A stretch of 64,000 bases of DNA, taken from assembly GCA_917880885.1 (NCBI GenBank), contig OU862913.1, forward strand, positions 22,639,286 through 22,703,285, read 5' to 3'. Below the pieces are notes generated by a model. The model did not search any database and was not told the origin of the DNA. It was given only the letters and a program-made list of their open reading frames with translations. Each line of letters begins with the position of its first letter. Within the stretch, counting starts at the first letter, position 1. Made by a program: the position numbers and the translations under genes. Shown here piece by piece: positions 32,601-44,600 of this stretch. The stretch comes from Limnephilus marmoratus. Taxonomy: Eukaryota; Arthropoda; Insecta; Trichoptera; Limnephilidae.

Positions 32601-35600
32601 AAAAAAGAAAACGCCTCAGGACGATCGACAAAGAGATGAAAGCGGCATTAAAAATTGATCCAAAATTTTGATCGCCTGTGCTCAGAAGCAGGCTCACATT
32701 TATCACTAAACGTCTTTTCCCATTATATTGATTTTAAGTTTTTTAAATTTTTAAGATATGTGAATTTTAAAATGGGCATTCCTAGTGAATGCCTAAATTA
32801 CGATAACGTACTTTGTTCATTAAAGAATAAAATTATCTGATCGTAGAATCATTTCCGATTTAACCTGTTTGTATAAAATCATTAATTCAATGTTTGATAC
32901 CCCTGATTTATTATATGAAATCTCTTTCCATACTCCAGGCAGGTCAGTTACAAGACAGTACCTACCATATTATTGTAGCAATTCTAAGTCAAGAAGCTAA
33001 TATTACACTCCTATGCGACGGATTCAACAGCTTGGAAACAAATACTCCGATGTTGTTGATATATTTAGTACATCAATTTTATTATATAAGCATTCCTTAT
33101 TGAAGTTTTTTTCATCAAATAGGGAAATATTTTGATAAAGCTATTAAAATTGACTAACACATTGGCAGTATATTGTCGGCTGAAAGAAAAAAAAAACTAT
33201 TTCGGATTTTTTATATTTTGTACTTACATACTGTGTGGTTTAAACTCAATATCTAATATTTTTACTTTGTATTTATTTTTGAGCAAGTGTTTTAAACAGT
33301 AGTTTCCTGCATTTGCTACATTTAATAGTATAATTTCGTTAATATTGTTATACTTATATATGTATGTATGTAAAAGCCTAAATAGGCGTAAATAAATAAA
33401 TAAATAACGCCTCAGGACGATCGACGAAGAGAATAGATGAAAGTGGCATTAAAAATTGATCCAAATTTTGATCGCCTGTGCTCAGAAGCAGGCTCACATT
33501 TATCACTAAACATCTTTTCCCATTATATTGATTTTAAAAATAAATATTAAATAGGCATTAGTTGGTGTACCTCTAAAATTTCTTGATTTGGTAGGTGTAC
33601 CTTGAACACAAAAAGTTTGCGGAACACTGCGCTAGGCTATAAACGCGCTACTCTTTTAACTAGTCCAGTTGCGGCGTGTGATGAAAAAATATTTTTATTG
33701 TTTTTAATAGAAAAAAATATCATCGGACACCAAAATGACATGAACATTTTTTACTCCAAATATGCTCAGGAATCGCTGGTTAAAATCCCTCTGGTACGCC
33801 CTGTTACACCTGTATACGAGAATCATTCGGTAGAAAAAATCACAAAGCGTGTTACGAAAATTATAAAAAACACACCTGTAATTGTTATTTAGCAAGTTTA
33901 AGCAATGAACCAAGTGAATGTGTTTCTTTAAATACTGCTTAACTCAGAAGTCAAGAATTTTTTCCTCTATTTTAAATAAGTCGTATTTTACCCATATTAT
34001 GCAAGTCTCTTATTTTTTTTAATGATGTTTTTATGCTATGACTCATTTAAGTGCATTAAATGAGTCATATAGCAATAACGACATTATAAATCAATTAAGA
34101 AAGCCCTTACACTTAGTGCAAAGGGAAACCAAAGGGAAAGATTCTGTATCCCAAATAATCACTCTCTCAATTAGTGTCTCTGCAAATTGAATTAACCGGT
34201 AATAAATCAATTTAGACGCCTTCAAAAATTGACATTTAAAATATTATAAATAAGTCGTCCGTAAGTGACTTCACCACAGTTTTTTACAAGTCGAAACAGC
34301 TGTAACTAAAATACAATCTAAAATACTTCCAGAACTCGATAATAACATTATCAAATTTAATTTAAATTAAATTTTCAAAAATTAGAATGGAGTTATACGA
34401 ATTAAACACAAAAACAATTAATTATTGATTATTGTAATAGTTTTTTTTTATATTTAGCGCGCTCTCTCTATCATTTGTGTGTACACGCATTCCTTTCAAA
34501 CCATCTACAGTAATCTTCTTCTTCTTTTCTGACGTTTCAGCGTAACGCATTACTTTAATCGGCTCTCTATTTGATGAGGTAGGTACCATTACTAATACAA
34601 AAACTGAATATTTGGCAATCACAACTTTTTTTGATCTTCGTAAATTATTATAATAAAATTATAAACTAAAATTACCGAAAGAATAATTAAACTATACCTA
34701 TCTTCTGCGTTTATCTAATTTATTTAATTTGAGTGACAGAAGAACTGTTTTCGATTTAGTATTTTTATTTAAAATCTTGCATAATAAAATGAACAGCCCT
34801 GAAGCCTACGCGCTCATAAATTTTAAGGTACCAGCCAGAAACACGATTTCAGTACTATCGTTTTATTGTGGCAATACTACGACCATGTCCCATTTCAATA
34901 TACCAATACAGAGAATTCAAAACTTAGGCAATATGTTTTCGCACGTAGATGTATGGAATGTGTCGCTTATAAAATATAAGTATGAAATAATAAATCGTTT
35001 ATTCCCATTAGATAAGTTATTTGCATGTATTATGTATAAATATATTTTTTCATTGTTAAAATATTGTAATATTTAAATATCGTAGCATTTATTTTCGTTT
35101 TGTTATCTGAATATCTACACACGTCTTTCTCAACTATTTCTTTCTGTTTTACAAACTCACTAGAGCTGTATTTTTCATGTTGTGGCTATAAACTATGTTA
35201 TATTATGTAAAAGCTGAAAGGCGTTAATAAATAAATAAATGAATAATTATTTTTTTATTTCTCTATCTTATTACTTACTATAAGCTAGGCTAGACAATAT
35301 TAAAACAACTTATGGCTTGACACTGTGTACACGTTTTAGGAGCTTGTTTAGTTATATTAAGGTTAGGTTAGGTGGTTTTTTTCTTCACTTGACTTCTTTT
35401 GCTTCATTGTTCTATTTTGTCATTGTTCTGTTATGTCTTTGTTCTGTTTTGTCACTTTTCTGTTTGGTCACTGTTCTGCTTTGTCTCTGTTTTGTTGTGA
35501 CGCTGATCTTTTGTAACTGTCCAATTTTGTCATCGTTCTGTTTTGACACTGATATAAATATTGTTGCTATTTTTTTTTTTTTTTGCAGGAGCTCCACACA

Positions 35601-38600
35601 GGAGGCTCTGAGGAAAATAATTTCCCTCAGGGCCTATGTCATCTTTGGGGATGCTGAGTGGAGGGTTTTTTTAAAGGAAAGGAAGGAGGGGAGAGTTCTG
35701 GGATGGAAGAGGGTTTAAGGGGTGGGTAGGAATCTGGGGTTCAGTGTGTCCTGGTCAAGCCTCTAAGACCTAGACAAACCTCACCCCATGAACCGGGGCA
35801 CCCCTGCTAAATCACCAAACGTAGCGAACCACTTGGGGTGACCTACGGCAGAGGTGTTGGTTATCCAATAAAGGTTCCCGGGGCGGCGGTACCCATTCCC
35901 GCCTCCCAAATTGGTCACTATTCTGTTTGGTCATTGATCTGTTTAACTCTGCTAAACCTTGTTCTGTTTTGTCCTGTTTAAATTTTTTTCACTGTTCTGT
36001 TTGATCACCGTTATGTTTTTTCACCGTTCTATTTTGTTCTGTTCTGTTTTTTGCTGTAAAAAAATGTGTTTTGTCTCTGTTCTGTTTTGACAGTGATGTA
36101 ATGTTACTGTCCTGTTTTGTCTCTATTCTGCTTGGTCACTATTCTGTTTTGTCATTGTTTTGTTTGGTCATTTTTCTGTTTAACTCTGTTAAACTCTCTT
36201 CTGTTTGTCACTGTTATGTTTTGTCACTATTCTGTTTTGTCTCGAAACACGTAAGCATACCTTCAGCAGATTGGCGGTCATGTCTCCGCGGGTCTCGTTG
36301 GCTCCCCATCCTGACACCATAGCCAACTCGTTGTTAATAGGTTCCCCGGTGTGAAGACAGATAGGTCGGACGTTCTTTGAGAATTGTACCCTGAGGGAAA
36401 ACAAGTACAAAGCATAAATGAGTCATTCAATTTCTATATCCGCTATATCAATTCTCACTGATTCTGAGAAAACCGCAAAAAACTGTCACATCTCTAGCGT
36501 AAATAAAAAATTGCATTTTTTTTTAATAAAATGAATGGGAGTAATATACATTCGAAAGGAGTTCATTTTTCAATGTATGTCTAGAAATATTTAAGTAATC
36601 TGGAATAAAATGGAAAAAGTGGATTTTGATACTCACTTCGTAATTTGTATGGAACAAAGAGGCTTTTGAAACCCAACTGACCTGAGGGGCGTGTTTCTAC
36701 ACCCACCATCTTTTTTTTATTTTAGGGAAATCAACAGTTTACAATTTGAATAATTTATATATGTTCAATTTACCTTACTGAGAAACCAATTATAGATTTC
36801 CTCACTATACTATTACATTGTGTATCTAGAAATTAATAATTAACTTAAACTGAAATCTTACAACAACTGAAAGATATTACATATAACAGGAGCTAGGTAG
36901 ACATAATATATCATTATATTTATGCATTTTTGTACTCATTTAATAATTTTAATACACTTTTAATGGAATTTTTATATTTACTTTTGTTACAATTGAAGAT
37001 ATCTATATCAGAGAAAATGTTATTATATGTTGAACACAGTCTTATCAGGCAAGCATTTTGCTTAGAATTTGTATTACCGTGTTTCTCTTTAAAAATATTA
37101 CACGAACGTGAGTGCCGTGTAGGTATTTTAAAATCTATTCTGTTCAATAATTCAGGATAGTAAGTTATATTATTTTTGAAAAATATTGTTGCATCAAGAT
37201 AATTATTAAATCGATTGTGCGATTTGTAAGAAAGGTATTTTATGATTTTTTTCTGAATCGATTCTATTTTGTTTACATGTACTGCATAAAATGGAGACCA
37301 CACAGTTGACGCAAACTCTAGATGGCTTCGTACATATGCAAAGTACAGTTGTTTGATAATTACAGTGTTTGTGAATTCTTTTGTATTTCTTACGATGAAA
37401 CCAAGCATTTTAGCTGCTTTATTTGTTATTTGATTGATATGACATTGATATTGTAACTTACTATCGAGAATCACACCTAGATCGCTAATATTGGATCTTG
37501 GCAAAATAACTGCTTGTGATTGGTTGAATTCCGATATAGCGGGTTTTGATAGTAACTTCTTGAATGATTTAGCGGGTTTTGTTTCTCACTCGCAGTTTAA
37601 ACAAAGTTTTTGGTCGTGATAAAGGAGGTTTTGAAACTTCATTTTAGATTAGTCTTGTTCGTCGCAAAAAAGTGAACAAGACGTCACACTCAGATCATTT
37701 TGTCAAAAAATCGGATATAGCGGGTTTTGTAATTATAGGACTCAAATCATAAACTTTACAACAAATCTACAATGTAATAGATGAAATTGCTGCAAACCAA
37801 TCCCAGGATTGAAACCAGAGAGAGAGAGAAATCTACAATTAGTTATTAGAAAAAACGATGTTTTGGAAATGTTCTAAGAATTCCAAAAGACCAATCTTTC
37901 CATTAAAAAAAACGAGTGTACTTTAGACCACATGACTGAAGTAAAACTTCACTAACTTATAAAAGAACATATGACATTGGGGTGACATATGACCATGGGG
38001 TGACCTACGACCATGGGGTGACCTACGACCTTGGGGTGACCTACGACCATGGGGTGACCTACGATCTTGGGGTGACCTACTACCTTGGGGTGACCTATGA
38101 CCTTGGGGTGACCTACGACCTTGGGGTGACCTACGACTTTGGGGTGACCTACGACCTTGGGGTGACCTATGACCTTGGTGTGACCTACGACCATGGGGTG
38201 ACCTACGACCTTGGGGTGACCTACGACCTTGGGGTGACCTACGACCTTGGGATGACCTAAGACCTTGGGGTGACTTATGACCTTGGGGTGACCTACGACC
38301 TTGGGGTGACCTACGACTTTGGGGTGACCTACGACCTTGGGGTGACCTACGACCTTGGGATGGCCATCCTTATTCTTATCCTTATCACTCCCCAAGTCAA
38401 GCGTGCATAAAGGCCCGACCGTTCACCTCGCCATCGATCACCGTTCACATCGATTACCATTCGCATCACACTTTTCGTAACAATCACCACTTTTCGTAAC
38501 GCACCCCCCCAATAATGTCCGAAATTTCAGATATCAGAAAAAGTTGGCGGAAGCTTCTTCACGGGTTGTGTGCTAGGAGATACTGCAATGGACGGAGACC

Positions 38601-41600
38601 GCTGAATAAGCTAGGAGTATGGGACCCTTAGAGGCACCTCGTTGAAGCAATAATTTCCAGAGCGTATTTCACCATCCTTCTGATAGTTTATCCATGCAAT
38701 AACGTATATCAATAAATAAATACTCAGAACAGGTAAAAAAAAGCCACTATTCATATAATCAAGTATCAAATATTAGGTCCTTACATATGAAATTGGCGTT
38801 TTGCATGGGTGGAACATAAAGCCGATTTTTTTTTAAATATAATGTATTTATTTAACCAAAGTATGAAACATTGCTATCTATGCACTTTTGCCATCTCATA
38901 GGTAGTTCATCGATCCCTTTACTAAAAAAACCATTCGGACGGGAATCAATAAAATCTTTGAAGGCGGTTTGGACTGCCCCATCGGAGTTTAATTTTTTCC
39001 CTTACAAGAAGTTATCCAAATTTCTAAAAAAATGGTAATCTGTTGGGACAAGGTCCGGAGAATACGGTGGATGTCTTAGAGATTCCAATTGAAGCTCCTC
39101 TAATTTGGTAGCAGTCTGTTGTGCAGTGCGTGGTCTAGCGTTGAATGCGCGTTTGTTGATTTGCTTCACTTAATTCGTGAGGTACCCACCTTTCAAGCTT
39201 TTTCACCTTCCCAATTTGCTTCAAGTGGATTAAAACAGTTTTATCACTAACACCGCAGCCTGCAGCTAACTCGGACGTGGTTTGCGATGGATCCGCTTCC
39301 AAAATAGCCTTCAATTCTTCATTATCAACTTTGGTCTCCGGCCGTTCACGGGGCTTGTCTTGCAGGTCGAAATTTCCAGAACGTAAACGTTGGAACCAAA
39401 AACGCACTGTGTTTTCTTTTGCGGCACCGTCGCCATACACATCATTAATCCTTCGAGCTCTGTAGCACTGGTGCCACGGTAGAACTCGTACTCGTAAATA
39501 ACGCGATATTTCAAGTTTTCCATTTTGTAAACTAAGTGACGCAAAGAAAAAAACAATTAAGTAAAAAACAAATGATTTTCGAAACACAAATACATGAGTA
39601 AATAGCTGTATAAATTTGAATTTGGAATTCCTAACCAAAGAGAAGATATTTGAGATCAAAGTTGCCAGTACGGCAAAACGCCAATTTCATATGTAAGGAC
39701 CTAATATTAAACTCAGACTTTATTAATTAATAATAATCGTGTTTAATTAATCGAAAATGTACGTGAGGATGGTGAAATACCTCTTCAATTTCTGATATTC
39801 TTACACATTACAGGCAGATGAGTTTCATAATTTTATTGGAGTGGGGGTGTTTCTCATAGCTCCGTCGCTCAAAGGGTTGAAAATATTATTAAAAATCTTT
39901 AAAGAATACGGAAAATCGGCCTCAGACAAGGGTGCCCTATGTCGCCAATCCTCTTCACTATATTCATGGACCGAATCAGACGAAACAGCCAAACACCGGA
40001 AGCAGCACTGGAAGGCAGTACTAGAATCAGCTCCCTACTATTTGCTGACGACATCGCGAGATTAACGACATCACAGGAGGGACTACAAGAGTGGATTAAC
40101 AGTTTCAACGAAAAGTGCACGGCAGCGGGAATGAAGATGAGGACATCAAAAACAGAGGTGATGGTTATAGGAAGGGACAAAACTCAGTGCAACATACTCG
40201 CTAATGGGACTCAGCTGAAACAGTTGACAGGTGGACAGGTTCAAATACCTTGGGTCGAATTCTCCAGCGATGGTCGGCAAGACGGAGAAATTGATAGAAG
40301 AATAAGTGCGGCAAGCAGTGTATTGCGTCATCTCTACAGCTCAGTGATAAGAAAAGCCGAGCTCAGCATCAAGACAAAGATGGCAGTGTTTAAAACGCTC
40401 ACTTACGCCCACCGGACATGGATGCTAAATGTGCGAACACGCTCTAGAATACAAGCTGCGGAAATGAGGTACTTGATAGGAGGGGCAGGGATTACGAAAT
40501 GGGACCATATAAGAAACTGACGATCCGAGACGATCTAAACATTGAACCACTGCTACTCTTCATAGAAAAATCGCAACTGAGGTGGCTTGGGCATGTACTA
40601 AGAATGTCTGATGACCGAATTCCGAGGAAGATAATGAGTGAGATTCCAGAGGGTAGACATCCAGTGGGCCGCCCCAGACACAGTTGGGCGAGGCAACTCC
40701 AGAAACCGTGTGAGGAGAGGATGGGTCTACCATGGACGGAGAGAATAGACTGCATAAATAACCTTAGCATCATTGTTATGACTTCTAACAATTCTCCACC
40801 GCAATATGAAAAGCAAGATATAATTGAAGAAGAAGATAACAATAATAATCTAAACGAAAATATGAAAGAGAACAAGACACAGAAAAACAGAGAAAGACAA
40901 TGGTTACAACTAAGACTTGAACCCAGACCTCACGTACGTCTAACAGGGACGGGCGCGTTAACCAATTTCGCTATTGTCACCTTCCATATATTTATCCGAG
41001 ACGCTATTCAGGTTACAAACCAATTTTTAGAGTGATTGTTTCCAATAAAAAGGGTAGTTGCCCGTAAGATGGAAAAAAAGAATTGGTGAATTTACTGAAG
41101 ACTTGGCTTACTGAGAGAATTAATTTGTATTAGCTTACAATGACGTATTACATTATTCTAAAGATTTTAAAATTGTTATTTATATTTTCATAATTTTTCT
41201 TTTCTCTATAATATTTAGTGAAAATTTTAAATTTTATACGATTGTAAAAATGTAACTAGTAACTTATGAACACACAGATCTTTAATGTAAAGAACCCGTT
41301 AGACAAACTGCTAAAAAGTAGTTTATCGGTACTTTTTTGTCTTGTCTTTTTTGTCATAGTTATTTGTAAAGAGTGTAAAATAAATAATAATAAAAAAAAT
41401 CAGTTGAAGATAATATTGCTAAATTTGAATGATGAGATTGACAATTATGACGGTTTGAAAGAAGGCCGCAACAGCGAAATTGGTTAACGCGCACCTCCCG
41501 GTTAGACGAGAGGTCTGAGTTTGAGTCCCAGTTGCGAACATTGTCTGTGTCTTGTTCTCTTTCATATTTTCGTTTAGATTATTGTTGTCATCTTCTTCTT

Positions 41601-44600
41601 CAATGATTAAATTGATGGGAATAGCCTTCAAAAGTTATAAAAAGAGAGTTTTTCTTAAAAAAAATGAAAGTAAGAACTGAACTAAATTAATTTGTCGGTT
41701 AGTTAAAGAAAACTTACTCTCTGTTCAGTTTCAATAGTCCAATGTCATTGTATTTACTGATTCGCCTGTACTTGGGATGTTTCACGAGCAAATCAACAGT
41801 GTAAAGGTTTCCTTCTTTTGGTGGATCCCTGAGGTTCCCCCCTCCAAGACGAACGAGCTTAGCATGCCTAGAACAAAATCGTCTGCATTAATTATCTTAA
41901 TATATAAAAATTAATGTTTTTCTTTTTTTTCATATGAAGAGGATACTTTGTGATGTGACATTATTAATTTAAAATAAAACAATAACTTTGTGAACACCAT
42001 TGTTATTTTTTATACTTTATGCCGACCGGGTTTCGCTACAACCGTAGCTTCACCAGGGCAGTATAATACTCTACTAACATTAGGTTACATGTGTGTTATA
42101 ATATATAATTTACCAAAAATGGGCTGGACTCGTCAAGTGAAGGAGGAGGAAGAAGGCATAGATGGAGAATTGGGAAGGGAACGGACGTGTTCTTTATCAA
42201 TAGGGAACAATCTTAGTATGGGACTTTTATTTAAATTTAGTTGGTTATTAACTACCTTACTATTAGTGTTTATGGCTTTCCTAATAGTACGAGAGCCCAC
42301 GACCAAAATTTTTGTCTCATAGCAATACGGCCAAAACCGCATCAAATCGATAGATACGATTATCCTGAACTCGAAAATACCAATATCAGACATTTTCCGC
42401 GTAGCGTTTGATCTGACCGAATTTTCAAAATTGTCAAAGAATTTTACCGAACTGCATCATAGCAATATGTCTGATTTGCAGACTGTAGTTGAATGATAGT
42501 TCTGAGATACCGGAAACATATTTTTCAGACCTTAGTGGTGTAGCGCAAACCCGTAAAATCACTTAAAAAAATTAAAAATGAGACAAAAAAAATGTCTCAC
42601 AGCAATACGTCTGAAAATCTTTTTTATTAGTAAATTTTGGTTATTTGATGCGAACAAAACAATTTTCAGACGGAAATGTGAACGCATTAAATTTTGAGAC
42701 CGTTTTGAAAATGTTAACAAATTTTACCGATCGGTATCATAGCAATATGTCTGAAAATTGTTGGACATGATAAAATAAGTTGTCCACATGTGCAAAAAAT
42801 TTATATCAGACAAATTAAGTGTAGCACCTTCTCTATCAGACAACTTTTCGATACTCAGATATCATTTAAAAATCATATTGAGGCATCTTGAATTTTCTGT
42901 TACAAACCAATGAATACGTTGCGACCCTGAATTTATTAGATGATAATTAACAAAGAATTTACCCGAAACCGTAACATTGAAGTTGAAGGACTGAAATAAA
43001 TCGCACAAAAGGAAACTGGGATGAAGTTGAAAAAAAAACGGTTTATTCAAAGTTACAAAATATTCTCGTATTCAATCGCTGTCGGATTCGGAATCGTCGT
43101 CTTCGAAATCACTCTCGACGTCGCTCGGGAGATCTTCAACGTCCTCTTCTGTAAAATAAACATCGTTAGTGAAAATCACGAACTTATTTATGAAATTAAC
43201 AGCAAAAGCCATGTAAACTGTACCTGTTGTGGATGATGATTTGTCGTCCAAAATAACGTTGCTCAACTCAGGTAGTTGGTTGCCAGAGAACCACGAAAAC
43301 TGAAATCGTCCCTCGTCTTCATACCATCCGCAATCTGCAGGGTTCAGTTCGGTTGGCGTTTTGGTATGAGCGTTGCTCCAGACTTGTGCAATATATTTTG
43401 TTCGTAATAAATGTTTCTCCAATTCCGTTTTGCATGGTGGCAGATTGCAGGCGTCGTAATTGGATAACTGGAGAATCAGAGTTGTCGAAGCCTCGTCGTT
43501 TTTAATTTTATATGTCTTCGAAAAAATGTTGAGTCGAGCTAAATCGACGTTATTAATTTTTTTTTCGTTATACAATCTGCACGTGAATTCTTCCAAAACG
43601 GGGAATACCTTGTCACTATCAGAAGTATAGCTGCCCAAATCACCGAAAGCTTCTTGATAGCGTTTCGAATTTTTCAGCATCGTCAATGGTCTTTTTTTAC
43701 TCTTGCGATATAACGCGGGATTATAATCACAGCCGGTCATTGCATGGAAAGCAGGCGACTCCGAAACGTTATTTTCGTTTTTGGGAGTATATGCTACACT
43801 TAAAGTGTCTGAAAACAGGTTTTTGGTAATCATGGCAGCAATACGAAAAGTTGAAAAAAAAAAATTATCCGTATTGCTATGATACAGGTCGGCTAAATTT
43901 GTTGACATTTTCAAAAATGCGCTCAGGCTATATGCTACGCGCAAAATGTCTGAAAACAAACTTTTTCGTAATACAATTATAAAATCTATGTACATTTTCA
44001 CTATCAGACGTATTGCTATAATACCGACTGTCTTTTTGACTGTTTTTTTTTGACACAGCAGAAATGGCCTCCCACGCAGTTGCTACACTTTCGACCGTTA
44101 CTACACACCTAGTCGGGTTCAGAATCATACAATCTAACGATTTTATAGGGTTTTTGCCGTATTGCTATGAGACATGGTTTTGGTCGTGGGCTCTCGTACT
44201 ATAAGTTCAAGGGCCTCTAAATTGTCCAACCTTATACCGATATTGTTTTTATGAATAAGTTTCGCGCCAGAGTTTTTGTCAAATTTATGGTCTTTTTCGA
44301 TCAAGTGGTTTGTAAATTCTGAAAATCCAGAGCTGTGTAAACATCCAAGATGTTCTTTGACACGGGTGTTTATGTTGCGTGCTGTTTTACCAAAAAAAAC
44401 AAAAACAAAAAAAAAAACTGGGTAGTCGCTCCATTGAAGTGAATAAATTCCCGAGTGAGATAGAGTATCTTCCTTATCCTTACCGTTCATTAAAAGATTG
44501 CCTATATTATTATTAGTGTAAAATGCTGGTTTGATTTCTGATGGGAGATTTTTAACACTTTTTGACAAAAATTATTGATGTACAGCAGGGTTTCCCAATC

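Larger units (their letters stand above)
31934..33629 (+). mobile_element. hAT element with 8-bp target duplication and dead transposase
   Basis: Ends are CAGTGTTCCGCAAA on the left and its inverse at 33616-33629. Flanking octamers are CGCTGGGC (31926-31933) and CGCTAGGC (33630-33637), one mismatch. It carries a decayed hAT transposase tail (32330-32690) and was later split by a LINE insertion. Confidence 0.75.
30791..33816 (+). mobile_element. Older TIR element (family P) carrying nested insertions
   Basis: The left end (ATACAAGGTG, then after a hAT insertion TAACCGAGGGATTTTAACC) and the right end (inverted ATACAGGTGTAACAGGGCG…) form ~90-base TIRs, similar in pattern to 29805-30195 (GATTCCTGAG.AT.TTTGG). 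Its interior consists of two hAT insertions and little else. Confidence 0.6.
42000..44575 (-). pseudogene. Penelope-like element fragment with GIY-YIG domain, split by a DNA transposon
   Basis: On the minus strand 44575-44205 reads [41 protein letters not shown] and [10 protein letters not shown]. This is a GIY-YIG-type endonuclease of Penelope-like elements. The frame then breaks at the inserted element (42285-44201) and resumes at 42284 with [18 protein letters not shown]. The reverse transcriptase is absent. A poly-T stretch and a mutated core (FVFFGK for a normal FYIGK) show decay. Confidence 0.7.

Noticed and set aside
7618..36390. A functional operon-like link between the NACHT protein and the protease
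   Set aside because: Opposite strands, over 13 kb of repeats between them, and no shared regulatory motif seen. Only their family roles suggest immunity.
37975..38384. CRISPR-like direct repeats at the 18-bp array
   Set aside because: Head-to-tail units with no spacers, in a eukaryotic setting.
37952..38395. 147-codon frame of VGHPK repeats and its 92-codon opposite
   Set aside because: Product of an 18-bp minisatellite. No domain, conserved start or expression signal, so not called as a gene.
43072..44001. 309-codon frame as a host gene
   Set aside because: It lies between the TIRs of a DNA transposon, in the element's own orientation. Its first third is unlike the rest and probably non-coding.
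44143..44568. GIY-YIG frame as a host nuclease or homing endonuclease
   Set aside because: The text matches the endonuclease tail of Penelope-like elements. It is decayed and split by another transposon.
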